NCBI RefSeq assembly: GCF_000149955.1
Contig: NC_030988.1
Span: 3,709,362 to 3,773,361, forward strand
Direction: 5' to 3'
DNA from: Fusarium oxysporum f. sp. lycopersici 4287
Lineage: Eukaryota > Ascomycota > Sordariomycetes > Hypocreales > Nectriaceae
Length of the DNA: 64,000 nucleotides
The notes under the pieces are model-generated. The model was given only the letters and a program-made list of their open reading frames with translations, had not been told where the DNA came from and did no database searches. Shown here piece after piece: positions 11,063 to 20,813 of the stretch (positions are counted from its first letter, which is position 1; each line of letters starts with the position of its first letter). The translations under genes and the position numbers were made by a program.

Positions 11063-11832
11063 AAGCCGAAATACCTCCACTTCGTTGGCATCCCGCCTCA
11101 GGGGCTAATAACCGGAGATACATCTCACAATAGTGCCACCTTCAGTGCTCTCCGCATACCAACTCCATGACAGACATTCGGAGTGTAGAAGCAGGGCGTA
11201 TTGACACTGGGAATGACTTTACTGCGCTAGACCCGTGGTTTTGTCGACTGGGTTCTGCCCTTCACTTAAAAGACATTGACGGGAAAAAGGACCTCTTGAG
11301 GGACATGATCGCTCTGAAATACGAAGTGGATCCAACCCATCCGGACAACTCGGACGGTGCTCAAGTTTGGTTCATACAGATCGCCTTCGATCGGATGGCC
11401 AACTACACTAAAGCCATCATCACGGCCGATACTATTTCTTGGAATGCTCTATTTTAAGTTAACCGCAAAGACCTTGACAAGGATAGGACCAGGCCATTTC
11501 GTTTCCCATATAAGCCACAGAGTCAAAGACGGTAAACGCTTGCGGTTAAACAACTACTTGCCTGCATTGTCCGGTGTATGTCTTTCGAGGACAAGGCATA
11601 TAGGTGATCATTCAAGCTTAGAAGGAGGCAACTAGGCTTTTACGATATCATGATAGAACACGCAGATCGCTTGATCGACGCCTGGAAATAATACGGAGGG
11701 GACCCAGAAGCACCCAAGGTTTCTTAGCTTCTTGATCTGCTGGAGAGTGACGTTCTGGAACTCTATTTCTCGATTCTTGATCATTCTTCTCAAAGTACTG
11801 AGTATGATAGTGTTCCAGCAAGTACTAGATGA
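10894..11832 (+). pseudogene. Decayed gene of unknown family, single frame with many stops
   Basis: One reading frame keeps protein-like content over 0.9 kb despite stops at 11131 (TAG), 11455 (TAA), 11533 (TAA) and several later sites before 11830. Helical stretches such as DEIFKLALYADQIILLNII, a central block KDIDGKKDLLRDMIALKYEV and a late block GFYDIMIEHADRLIDAW are visible. Some stops are CAG-to-TAG type changes, the mutation RIP makes. I do not recognise the family. The start is set only by the upstream stop at 10891. Confidence 0.4.
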
Positions 11833-12239
11833 AGTGCGACGTAGTTCGTCGAAATAGTTGTATGGATAAAGTGTGGGACACGCTAGGTAGGTGTTAGAAT
11901 ATACTGTGCTGTTTCAAGCCCAAATCTAGCTAAACTAGGCTCGGTAAATAAACCAAAGCGTAGTTATAAGTTCTTGGACGTTTGATACATAGAGAAGGAG
12001 TAACGCGATAGTTGTGGCGTTTTGAAAAATCGGTATTCAGAGAGATATCTTTCGATTTTCGGACCATAACTGGATTGATATCCGCATCTATGAACATGAA
12101 GGTCAGGCAATCCTGCATTTGTAAAAACCAGTTTCCCTAAGTCAATTGTACAAGCCTCTACTGGATGAAATTTAGGCTAGTTCTAGCTAATTTCGACTCT
12201 TTGTTTAGCAAAGTAGATTGTTAATAAATCATGCCTTAC
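11833..12239. other. Non-coding stretch upstream of pogo relic
   Basis: AT-rich sequence with no recognisable gene. The 5' terminal repeat expected about 100 bp before the pogo start codon is not visible, so that end is deleted or mutated beyond recognition. Confidence 0.4.
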
Positions 12240-13978
12240 TTATAACATTTCTATTTAATCAATTGATCCTCAACCATCAATCATGTCTCAATCAAATAAA
12301 GAGGCAAATATTATTCTTGCGCTTCAGGCCTATCAAAACAACCCAGAATTAGGTCTCCATCGCGCAGCTGAGATATACCAGGTCTCCTATGGTTCACTCT
12401 GGCGCCGAACCCATGGCATTTCTTCTCGATATGATACTACACCTAAGTCACGGAGACTATCTGATCTAGAGGAACAAGCTATTATTCGATTTATCCTCGA
12501 CCTAGATTCGCGAGGGTTTCCCCCGCGACTGCGTGGTATTGAAGAAATGGCCAACCGATTGCTTGCTGATCGTGACGCATCACCTGTCTGCAAGCGCTGG
12601 GCCTCTAACTTTGTCAAGCGACATAAAGAGCTCAAGACATGTTTTCATCCGAGATATGACTACCAGAGGGCCAAATGTGAAGACCTAACTGTTATTCGCA
12701 ATTGGTTCAGGCTTGTACAGAACGTAATTGCAAAGTATGGCATCCAATTAGATGATATCTGGAACTTTGATGAGACTGGCTTTATGATGGGCGTGATTTC
12801 AAGCGGTATAGTTGTCACTGGCTCAGAGAGACGAGGAAGACCAAAATAAATATAGCCTGGAAATCGGGAATGGGTTACAGCGATCCAAGCGATTAATGCA
12901 GAAGGCCGGGCAATCGATCCATTTATCGTGGTTGCAGGCCAATATCACCTTGCCAATTGGTACCAAGAAAGCAACCTCCCGGCCACTTGGGCCATTGCTA
13001 CGACCCAAAATGGCTGGACGGATAATAAGACGGGTCTTGAGTGGCTAAAGCACTTTGATCGATGTACAACTAACCGATCAGTTGGTGGCTATCGTCTTCT
13101 AATCCTTGATGGCCACGAAAGCCACCATTCGGCCGACTTTGAGATATATTGTGAGGAGAACAATATAATCACACTCTGTATGCCACCTCATTCTTCCCAC
13201 CTCCTTCAGCCCCTTGATGTCGGGTGCTTTGTACCGCTAAAAAAGGCATATGGTCGAGAAATAGACCATCTAATCAGAAGGTCTATCACCTATATTTCCA
13301 AGTCCGATTCTTTCCGGCTTTTTACGACGCTTTTCAAGCTGCTATAACTAAGGAAAATATCAAGGGAGGTTTTAGAGGAGCTGGACTAGTTCCTTTTGAC
13401 CCGGAATAGGTGGTCTCAAAGCTTGATGTGCAGCTACGGACTCCAACGCCTGCCAAGGAGGTTACTAACCCCTCAACCCCTTGGGCATCTAAGACCCCAC
13501 AGACTGTGCTTGAGGCTAGATCTCAGTCTGAATACCTTCAGAAACGAATTAGAAGACATAAAAGCTGCTCCCCAGAGTCAATTCTAGGAACTTTAAAGTC
13601 TCTTGCAAAGGGAACAACAGCAATAATGCATGAGAATACCTTATTACGAGCTCCTGCAGAATAGCGGGAGTATGACTATACGGGAATGTCAGGATCTAAT
13701 TGATCAGATGGATGTAGATATGCAAGTACTGGCCGAATCATCGAGAAGTGGTGGTCAAGGAAGTTCGGCGCGACCGAGGGTTCGGCGCTGTGGAACTTGC
13801 GGCAAGACCGGGCATAATGCAAGGACCTGTCAGGAGGGTATTGAGGCCTCTGGTAATGAGTATGGTAATTAAATTTAATTAAATAGATTGTCTGTTGTAT
13901 TTCTATTGTAATATTTATTTAGAAGGTTCAGATATTTGGTCCACTCGCTTGTCTGGTGCACTCGCTTATCATGTACGT
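12240..13978 (+). mobile_element. pogo (Fot1-like) DNA transposon, copy A, degenerate
   Basis: The right end is intact: 13935-13978 reads outward as the pogo terminal repeat (reverse complement begins ACGTACATGATAAGCGAGTG, with a second AAGCGAGTG inside it) and is followed by a TA target site at 13979-13980. The left end has no clear terminal repeat; similarity to the other copies starts near 12260. The copy belongs to the same family as those at 42.3, 47.4 and 49.3 kb. Confidence 0.8.
12283..13872 (+). pseudogene. pogo-family transposase, copy A, broken
   Basis: A Tc1/mariner-pogo transposase in pieces: N-terminal helix-turn-helix DNA-binding region, DDE core with WNFDETGFMMG, LILDGHESHH and LQPLDVGCF, and a C-terminal CCHC zinc knuckle (CGTCGKTGHNARTC). 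The first 188 codons are open, then TAA at 12847 and TAG shortly after interrupt it. Frame changes near 13310 and 13630 and a TAG at 13407 also break it. The first two stops fall where the intact copy at 47.4 kb has sense codons, one of them CAG. Confidence 0.85.
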
Positions 13979-14274
13979 TAGCGCATTTTCATTTTGTGTG
14001 TGTTTGCAAATCGGGTCTACTAAACTCGATTTCACCCATTATGGGTAGCGATTCTGCCGCGCAGCTAGGATAGGCTAGATATGAACAAGAAGTTGCATTT
14101 GTGGCCACAGACTTTTGTTTAACGTACTACGTCTGCAACTTTGCCGCTTCTGATCCTAAAAGTGATCTCTTTTGGGGTTCACCAGCCAAGGCGTGGAAAA
14201 AACTAGGATAGCCGGGCTTTCTATGCATGGATGCTGGAGTCGCAAAATGGACAATGAATGTGTATAATATAGGT

Positions 14275-14983
14275 CTACACATGCTCTAGTATAGAACTAT
14301 CATCTGCCCGATGACTTGATACATGCGCTTGGCTTGGCCTCTGCAGCACAGGCTCGGGCGATGCAAAATGAAATGCGCATATGGGGCATGTATCATGTTT
14401 CGCAAGGTACCACGTAGCAATACAATCTGAGTGGAACGTATGCTCACACGCCAGGTGACGAATCATATCAGTGTCCTGAATATCCTCTAGGCAGATGGAA
14501 CTGAATAGGGAGGTGAGTGATCAGCCAAGTGTTGCTTACAATTACTGAGGAGTCAAGAGGACGTACCATGTCATGTCCGAACTCAGCATCGCCCAAGAGA
14601 CGTGCGCTCCGTCTGCAAGCTCCCGCCTCATCTCTTTGCTTGTTTTTGAGGGAGCAATAACATCTAGATGAGGCAAATCTCTGGCTTCAGTGCCAGTGGC
14701 TTCTGTCGATGCAGGTCCCGGGGAGCTGCTAGACCCTTCTGTGCCTGCAGTCCTGCCATATCTCTTCAAGTCGTATAATCTGTATTGCCATTAGCCGACT
14801 GAACAGGTATCAGTTTCCAATAACTAAGAACGACATAAGTTACCTGGGAATACATATGAGAAACAAAACCACCGCAACTAAAAGTGGCATTGTCATGATC
14901 AGGACCCATCCTGGTAGTGTATGGCTTGAATCCTGGTTATCAGTGTTCGAAGAAGCGGGAATAGTATTGTTTATTGCAGGCAT
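14275..14983 (-). CDS. Membrane-anchored RING-H2 finger protein (probable E3 ubiquitin ligase)
   Basis: Three exons: 14983-14844, 14779-14567 and 14500-14275, giving 192 residues. Introns are 64 and 66 nt with GTAACT/ACAG and GTACGT/TCAG borders. Exon 1 encodes a short luminal head and one transmembrane helix (WVLIMTMPLLVAVVLFLIC). Exon 2 is a Ser/Thr/Glu-rich linker. The RING forms across the second junction: TGT codes the first Cys of CSICLED, and exon 3 supplies C-x-H-x2-H-x2-C and CPIC, a complete C3H2C3 set. Family knowledge: such proteins recruit E2 enzymes and ubiquitinate membrane-associated targets; the substrate is unknown. That the RING is restored only by splicing both introns is strong support for the model. 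Confidence 0.85.
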
Positions 14984-16385
14984 GGTTTCTACGCGTACGG
15001 CGAATCAAAGGGTCTGTGCCCTTCAAGCAAGGGCACAAAGGCAGCCAACAGGGTTTATAACTTGGTGGGTACTGTTTAACCTGACCTTGCATTCTTAGTT
15101 CGGGTTAAAAGCGTGGTGGTGTGCTCTCGGCTGGATCCGCCCTATGACCTGACGGATATGGTCTGTACCATTGCCCCGCCATCTCGCCACATCATCATTG
15201 AGTGAGTCCCCCCAAAAAAAGACTGGTCTCGAATCTCCCGACCTAAGTGCCTCGTGCCCACAACAACTTAGTTCAATGGCTGGCATGTGCGAGAAACCCC
15301 ACCTTTTTCTTCCAGATGAACACCAACTAATCAGAGTTTTACCATGTAGCCAGCCAGTGGTACTAAAAAGATGCGCCCAGAGAGGCATAATCATTGTCTA
15401 TAACAAGACTTAAGACTCATCAGGTTGACTGGGGCAGCGTACTGACGTGAGCCAATGCGTTGGATAGAATCCAAAAGAACGCCTTGGCACTCAAAGATAC
15501 AGGATGGTTAATCTGCTTTCTAAAGTTGCTTCATATGATCACGATTAGTGTGGTAAGGGTAAAGAAAGTTGGGGAAATCACAAAATCAAGTTCTTGTAAC
15601 ATGAAAGGCATAAGTTATGGTAAGGGAGATATGTCAGTCGCCCCGCGCATCAGAAACTGGACAAATTCATTTTTTCTCATTAAATACAACCTTTGTTTTC
15701 TTGATTTGTTCGAGCGCCAATCACAGTCGGTGGAGACCCTAGCCGGCTGATAGGTCAGGTTCGGAGTGAGAAAAACCACGCAGAGAGCACTAGACCTGGG
15801 ATCCTGTCAATATTGATATCGAGTTGATGTAATAAAAATATCTTACCCAGTCGCTATGATAAACGCGTGACATACTTTCGCTGTCAAAGAAACTACATTC
15901 TTTCTTTATTTCTTTCTCCCCCTCCCCCGTAATAAAAGGGCCAATGGATTCCATCTTTCGAACTCATGTTATATATGATGGCCCTATGAAGCAAAGATTA
16001 GATCATCCCGACGCCCTCTTTTGGTAGCTGCTTTATTTCTTAATCCCAATCCCATTTCCCATTCTCAATCATCAGCAATTGCAAGAAAGATTTCTTACAT
16101 TGCTTGACGTACCTGAGCCCTTTCAGTGTGCAACCTGCACTATCCTCCCCTTCGACTGCGAGGTTATACCATACATGGCTATATGAATATTCACACTGAT
16201 TTTCTTATATTCATATTATATTCAACTTTTCTAGCAAAACACATATTCATATAACATATTCATGCATTTTCATGTAAGGGCTCAAGTGATGCCAGGCTAA
16301 TTACTGCAGTGAAGTGAGAGGAATCGATTGATGTAGCTATATAGCCCGAAACCTTCTCAAACGCTGCCGTTTGACCTGTTCGCTA
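14984..16385. other. Non-coding stretch
   Basis: No gene recognised. It includes the RING gene's 5' side and AT-rich sequence at 16190-16290 with repeated ATTCATAT words that may be subterminal sequence of the adjacent hAT element. I found no matching terminal repeats to prove its boundary. Confidence 0.4.
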
Positions 16386-18493
16386 TTAGATATCACCCTC
16401 TATAGCCTCTGGATCACATGGGAGGCCTATCCCGCCCTCAGCTGAGGGTCTAATATGCCCCTCTCGCAGCCAGTTGCCGATACACTCAATCTTCTCAATG
16501 CTCTCAATCAGCAATCGTAGCCTATCCCATCTAGCTGTGCGCCTAGCCACTGAAAAGGTCCGCTCTGGCTCTGCTGATTCTGCTGGTACAGACAGGATAT
16601 CGATAGCCATACGGCTAAGCCGTGGGTACGCTGTACGAACGTCCTCACTACACCACCATTGAAGAGGCGTAGTATCCTCTGCAAGTGCGATAGGAGCCTC
16701 TGAGATAAAGCTATCGAAATCATCCTTGCCCCGTGCTCTCGCCATCGTCTTATTTCGCACCTCTAAGTGCATCTTTGAGAGCATCGTATCCTTCTTTCGC
16801 TTTAATAATGCAGGCACAGCCAAGGACTGCTCTGAGAGATGTATCTCGACATCGTAATTGTATTCTTCCTTCCAGAGACTACGGGCGGCGGCAAATGCGC
16901 CCTCGTGCCATTCCTCGGGCCAGCATTCTTCTATATAGCTCTTGCGTTTAGAAGGATCGAGAAGGAGGGCGGCGACATATACGGGGACATCCTCGGTCAT
17001 AGTGTAATACTTATCGAGTATGAACCAGCACATGTCGATAGAGTGAATTATACGATCATCGCGATTGCTCGGCTGTGAGTAGTGGGCGTAGTTAGCTGAT
17101 TAGCATGCCGTATACGCTATAGATAGAGCAGGAAGATGTAAAACTTAGCCATGTACCTTCCACTTTTCGCAGTGTCCTAGGAGAAGGTCCAGCAGCTCAA
17201 GTGACTGTGAGATTGATGCCATAGCGCCTTCAGCTTCCAACGTGGCCTCATAGAAAGGTTGAATGAACTCTAGCGTTCTTTCTAGCATTTCCCAATCCCT
17301 ACTGCTAAGAGTATTGCCTTCGAGATCATTATCATGTTCAGCAGTAAACTGGATGATCTGTGGCTTTTTATTTAACGCAACAGTGATCACTCTATGCCAT
17401 GAGGACCATCTCGTGATATTATCGATGCCTAGTTGCTTACCTACAGCATCGTACCACTGATCGTTGTGTAGAGCCGAGCTCCGTATATAGACTGCAAGAG
17501 CATGAAGCTTTGCTAGCGCTGGGATGCCTTGCCAGCCAGCGAAGCGCTCATCGTTGTTTCTGGCTTGCTGATGCGTAATTGCGGCTCGATTGCCTCTCGC
17601 CTTTATAGGTTTTCTCGTGGGCTGCTCCTGCCGCTCTTCCTGCTGTTGTTGTTGCTGCGTCGTGGTGTCCGAATGTGCCGCAATCTCCTCCGGACCCAGC
17701 TCATGTAATTGCTGTGAGAACTCCTCTAGCATAGTTGAGTCGGGGTCATCGGCAGAAGCTTCGAGAGCCGCTCTCAGAGCTTCTTTTCAGCGAGCGAGAA
17801 GGAATGCTTGTAAGGCGAGATTGATAATATGGCCGATGCAGCGGATTCTGCGGCGTTTGTGAGGGTCCTCATCCTGTACTATAATTTAGTATAGGCTACA
17901 GCAGTATTAGCGGCCAAGCGTTAAATTTACACCTGATTTCGCCTCCAGAACCTTTGATAGCTTCTCTAAATAGGTGTAGCATTGTCGTCTATATAATAGC
18001 CGAGGTTTTGGGCAGTAATGTTGAATTTCCGTAGCATACGGGTGATTAACTCAGCCTGCGTAGTACCAGAATGGCTGTATTTGCACTCTGGCAGTCCTAG
18101 TAGTGCTTTCTGAAGCTTGAAGTCCTCATAGACCCATTGAACGCATACAGAGGGTACGCCATGGCGTTGTGGCGATGTCCAGAGATTAGAAGATATGTGT
18201 ATCTTCGACTGCGTTGTTTGAAGTCTTTCGGCAAGTTGTGAGCTGTATAGCGAGTAGTTCGAGTTAATATAGCCCATAGCCTGCTTTCGACCATTGATGA
18301 GAAGGTCCCCGATGGCTGGATTACATGCCAGAGCCAGATCTCGCAGTTCGGAGTGCTCAACTGCCTCAATATAGGCTTGCTTATTAAAACAGTTGCGGAG
18401 AGCAGCCTGCGAAGGACAAGAGACGATATACGAATCGATAGCGCCAGATAAAACACCGAAGGCAAATGTACTAGTTAATTGAAATGGGAACAA
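16386..18493 (-). pseudogene. hAT-family transposase with introns, broken
   Basis: Three collinear blocks on the minus strand form a hAT transposase. 18493-17966 holds the N-terminal part of the core. 17930-17157 carries RRIRCIGHIINLAL and the central region. 17072-16386 carries the dimerisation domain (QWWCSEDVRTAYPRLSRMA, then ERTFSVARR). The last two join through an 84-nt intron (17073-17156; GTACAT...CACAG) that keeps the frame. Another intron is likely near 17880-17930. A frameshift near 17975 and a TGA at 17787-17789 (CGA-to-TGA type) disable it. No BED finger was found upstream. A polyglutamine run occurs near residue 27 of the middle block. Confidence 0.8.
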
Positions 18494-18703
18494 ATCATCT
18501 CATTGAATCATATGAACTATGTCTGGTCCTTGCCTTCTCACGCTCAACCTCTTCCAGGTCTATAGTCGCAATTTAAAAGTTTTTTTTTTTAGTTTTTTTT
18601 TTGAAGCGCAATACTTGGCAACATTAGAGAAGTTTAAAGTCACATTGTATTTTCTCCCAAGATCATCTGATGGCCTCGAATAAAAATGATTTTCTTCTCA
18701 GAT
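18494..18703. other. Non-coding, homopolymer-rich
   Basis: Contains two long T runs (about 18577-18602) and no recognisable gene. Confidence 0.4.
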
Positions 18704-18964
18704 TATCCCTTTGAGTGCCACAGCCTTAGGCGGGGTCACGACAGGGGTATAGAGCCAATCAAGATAAATGAAACTAACGGTACTTTTCCACACATACTAG
18801 TTTGTATGATGGTAAAAGTCCCAGCAGTTTTGATTGTTACAAAGAGCTACCTTACAGACTTGGCAAATCTCTTATGAACTTCCGGTACCCTGCACGTACT
18901 AACCTTATGACTAAGCTAAGTGGGGCGAGTGACCCTCCTAAGGGCTGTGGCACTCAAAGGGATA
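18704..18964. mobile_element. piggyBac-type MITE (deletion derivative)
   Basis: The left end TATCCCTTTGAGTGCCACAG is mirrored at the right end (CTGTGGCACTCAAAGGGATA, to 18964). The next 10-15 bases, GGGGTCACGACAGGGG on the left and GGGGCGAGTGACC on the right, match the ends of the 2.2-kb piggyBac at 39.5-41.7 kb, and so does the interior near 18825. It is therefore an internally deleted relative and carries no gene. A TTAA target duplication is not visible at either border. Confidence 0.75.
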
Positions 18965-18984
18965 CGGTTACAAGGACAAGATTT

Positions 18985-19631
18985 CTACGACAAAGTTTCC
19001 ATGCTATTCCCGCACTGTAAATCCCTCTCCTTGTGTGCATCAGAATACATGGTAGCCATCCCTTCTAACTCGATGATGCGATTCCTTGCCATATCCAATA
19101 CTTGTCCTCTGCTCAGAACCTGGCCAATGTTGGCTGTCGTATCCCTGTCAGCAAGGCTACGCGCCTGTGCCACTGCAGAACTGTGAGAAGCCTCTCAAAC
19201 TGCGTCTTGAGTCGGGCACGGTAGTGTTTCTCGACAAGGTTATGGCTTTCTCGGGTGTGTTCTGGATTGCTGGGAGCTGTGCCACGACGCTTGCGGTTCT
19301 TGGATTTGCGCAATGCTGATCGAAGTTGGAGTTGAACGTCGGGAACATGAAGTGAAATATCCTTGCTGGGGGGCTGTTGATTCGAGGGATTGCTCGCCTC
19401 TTCGGGAGGAGTCAACGGCCCACTCATCTCCCTCCTCAGCGGTTCTGTATTGGCATCGGGGCAGATATAGTCAAGATTCGTCTCAAAACTTGGCTGGCAG
19501 GCTATAGAGAGATCGGCTTCTAATAAGTCAGAAGGTCCAGATGACCCTAATGTGTTGGTAAACTACTCAGAAGCCAAATACTCATCCATGTCCGATATAT
19601 GATTCTTGATAGTGGCTGTTGCTATGTCCAT
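18985..19631 (-). pseudogene. bHLH transcription factor, broken
   Basis: From an ATG at 19631 the frame gives a short head, then a TAG at 19563-19565, then about 130 open codons with a basic helix-loop-helix start: NLVEKHYRARLKTQFERLL, the E-box-binding basic region and helix 1 of the fungal SREBP-like type. The frame is then lost by one base near 19155. The second helix (LSRGQVLDMARNRIIELEG) continues in the next frame and ends at 18985. The TAG is a CAG-to-TAG type change, consistent with RIP. I see no splice sites that would remove either lesion, so a functional product is unlikely. Confidence 0.65.
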
Positions 19632-20813
19632 GTAATTGGGGCTCTATCTGTCAGGCTAAAATCAACTCACCCTGCCCCGATGAGCAATCAGGAGGCATCT
19701 GTAAACAACTATCAGTACACTGGCCATTCAAAGTCAGATTAGGCAAACGCGTAATGCCCAGATACCCCTCTATATTACCAATTGTAACTAGTGGTCTGTA
19801 AGAAACTTACTTGAAACTGGGATTTATCATACCCTTGGACAAGGGTGTCAAGTGTACCATCAATTTCCTCAGCAGCCATTTGGGCGTTATGGCCACTGGT
19901 TTAAGTCGGCTGGGAACTTTGATGAATCGTTCAAAAGGAATATCAGATGAATTACAATGTTTTGTCGTCACACTTTACGATATCATCCAGGAGCAACTGG
20001 CATTGTACAAATGAATGCTACCATTCTATCGTATGGCTTATCCTCGACGAGAATTCCAGGGCCAATAACCGACTACATATAAAGATAGTGGAGAATCGTA
20101 TGTTCTATCGACTGATGTGAGCAAGTCCAGATCAATCGTATGCCTTGACGGTCGGGCACCTCCAAGGTTCCGGAACTTTGTCCACTTATTGATTAGTTAT
20201 CAGAGTAAAGATAACCTCACGGAGGAACCAGGCTTGGCGGCCGACTCCGGGCCGGTCACTGGCTTGATGAACCAAGCCTGGTCTGGATGGCGGTCGAGAC
20301 CGGTCCATCACTTTAGCTGGAGCATGGTGAGTCAGATGGAGTGTCATCAATACAACTTGAATGGGGGAGATTCCATTACTTGCTGCTAGCCTGTTAACTT
20401 TGATCGAACGTATTGGTAATAACTTTGGCAAAAACAGCTGAGCAGGCGGTGCATCTTAGCATGATATAACGAACTGGATTGCTGGAATTCGTACTGTATA
20501 CGGCTTATCGCAAGGCATGCCGTGGTTCTTGGAAAGTGTCGTGAGAATTCGACCACTAAAAGCTCCTTTTCGAAACCGCCCACGTAATAATCATGTGATC
20601 GATGAAGAGGAGATGACCGGCAACATGGGACAGGCCGGATGCGCGTCAAGCTTTGCAAATGCACTTCTGGTCATCATCTGACTTGTATTGGCAAGATTCT
20701 GAATTCCTGAGCTATCAAGATTGACTATGATTACTCGGGTAGGGCCTTGAGACCGGCCCCCCTTAGCCCAACCCATTCCACACGTGGAGCCTGAGGGTCA
20801 GGCACGGGGGGTA
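19632..20813. other. Non-coding stretch with an 11-bp inverted repeat
   Basis: No gene recognised. An 11-bp perfect inverted repeat (ACCAGGCTTGG at 20227-20237, mirrored at 20272-20282) encloses a GC-rich 34-bp loop in otherwise mixed sequence and could form a hairpin. It is unrelated to the pogo end that starts at 20814. Confidence 0.4.

Noticed and set aside
15163..15260. tRNA-like segment (minus strand GAGATTCGAGACC followed by a T run)
   Set aside because: The word resembles a B box and the T run a Pol III terminator, but acceptor, D and anticodon stems cannot be formed.
15095..15413. Overlapping open frames of 80-99 codons downstream of the RING promoter
   Set aside because: Both strands are open by chance; neither shows domain-like sequence.
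20227..20282. Hairpin as a transposon end or attachment site
   Set aside because: Only 11 bp, not adjacent to any element border or target duplication.
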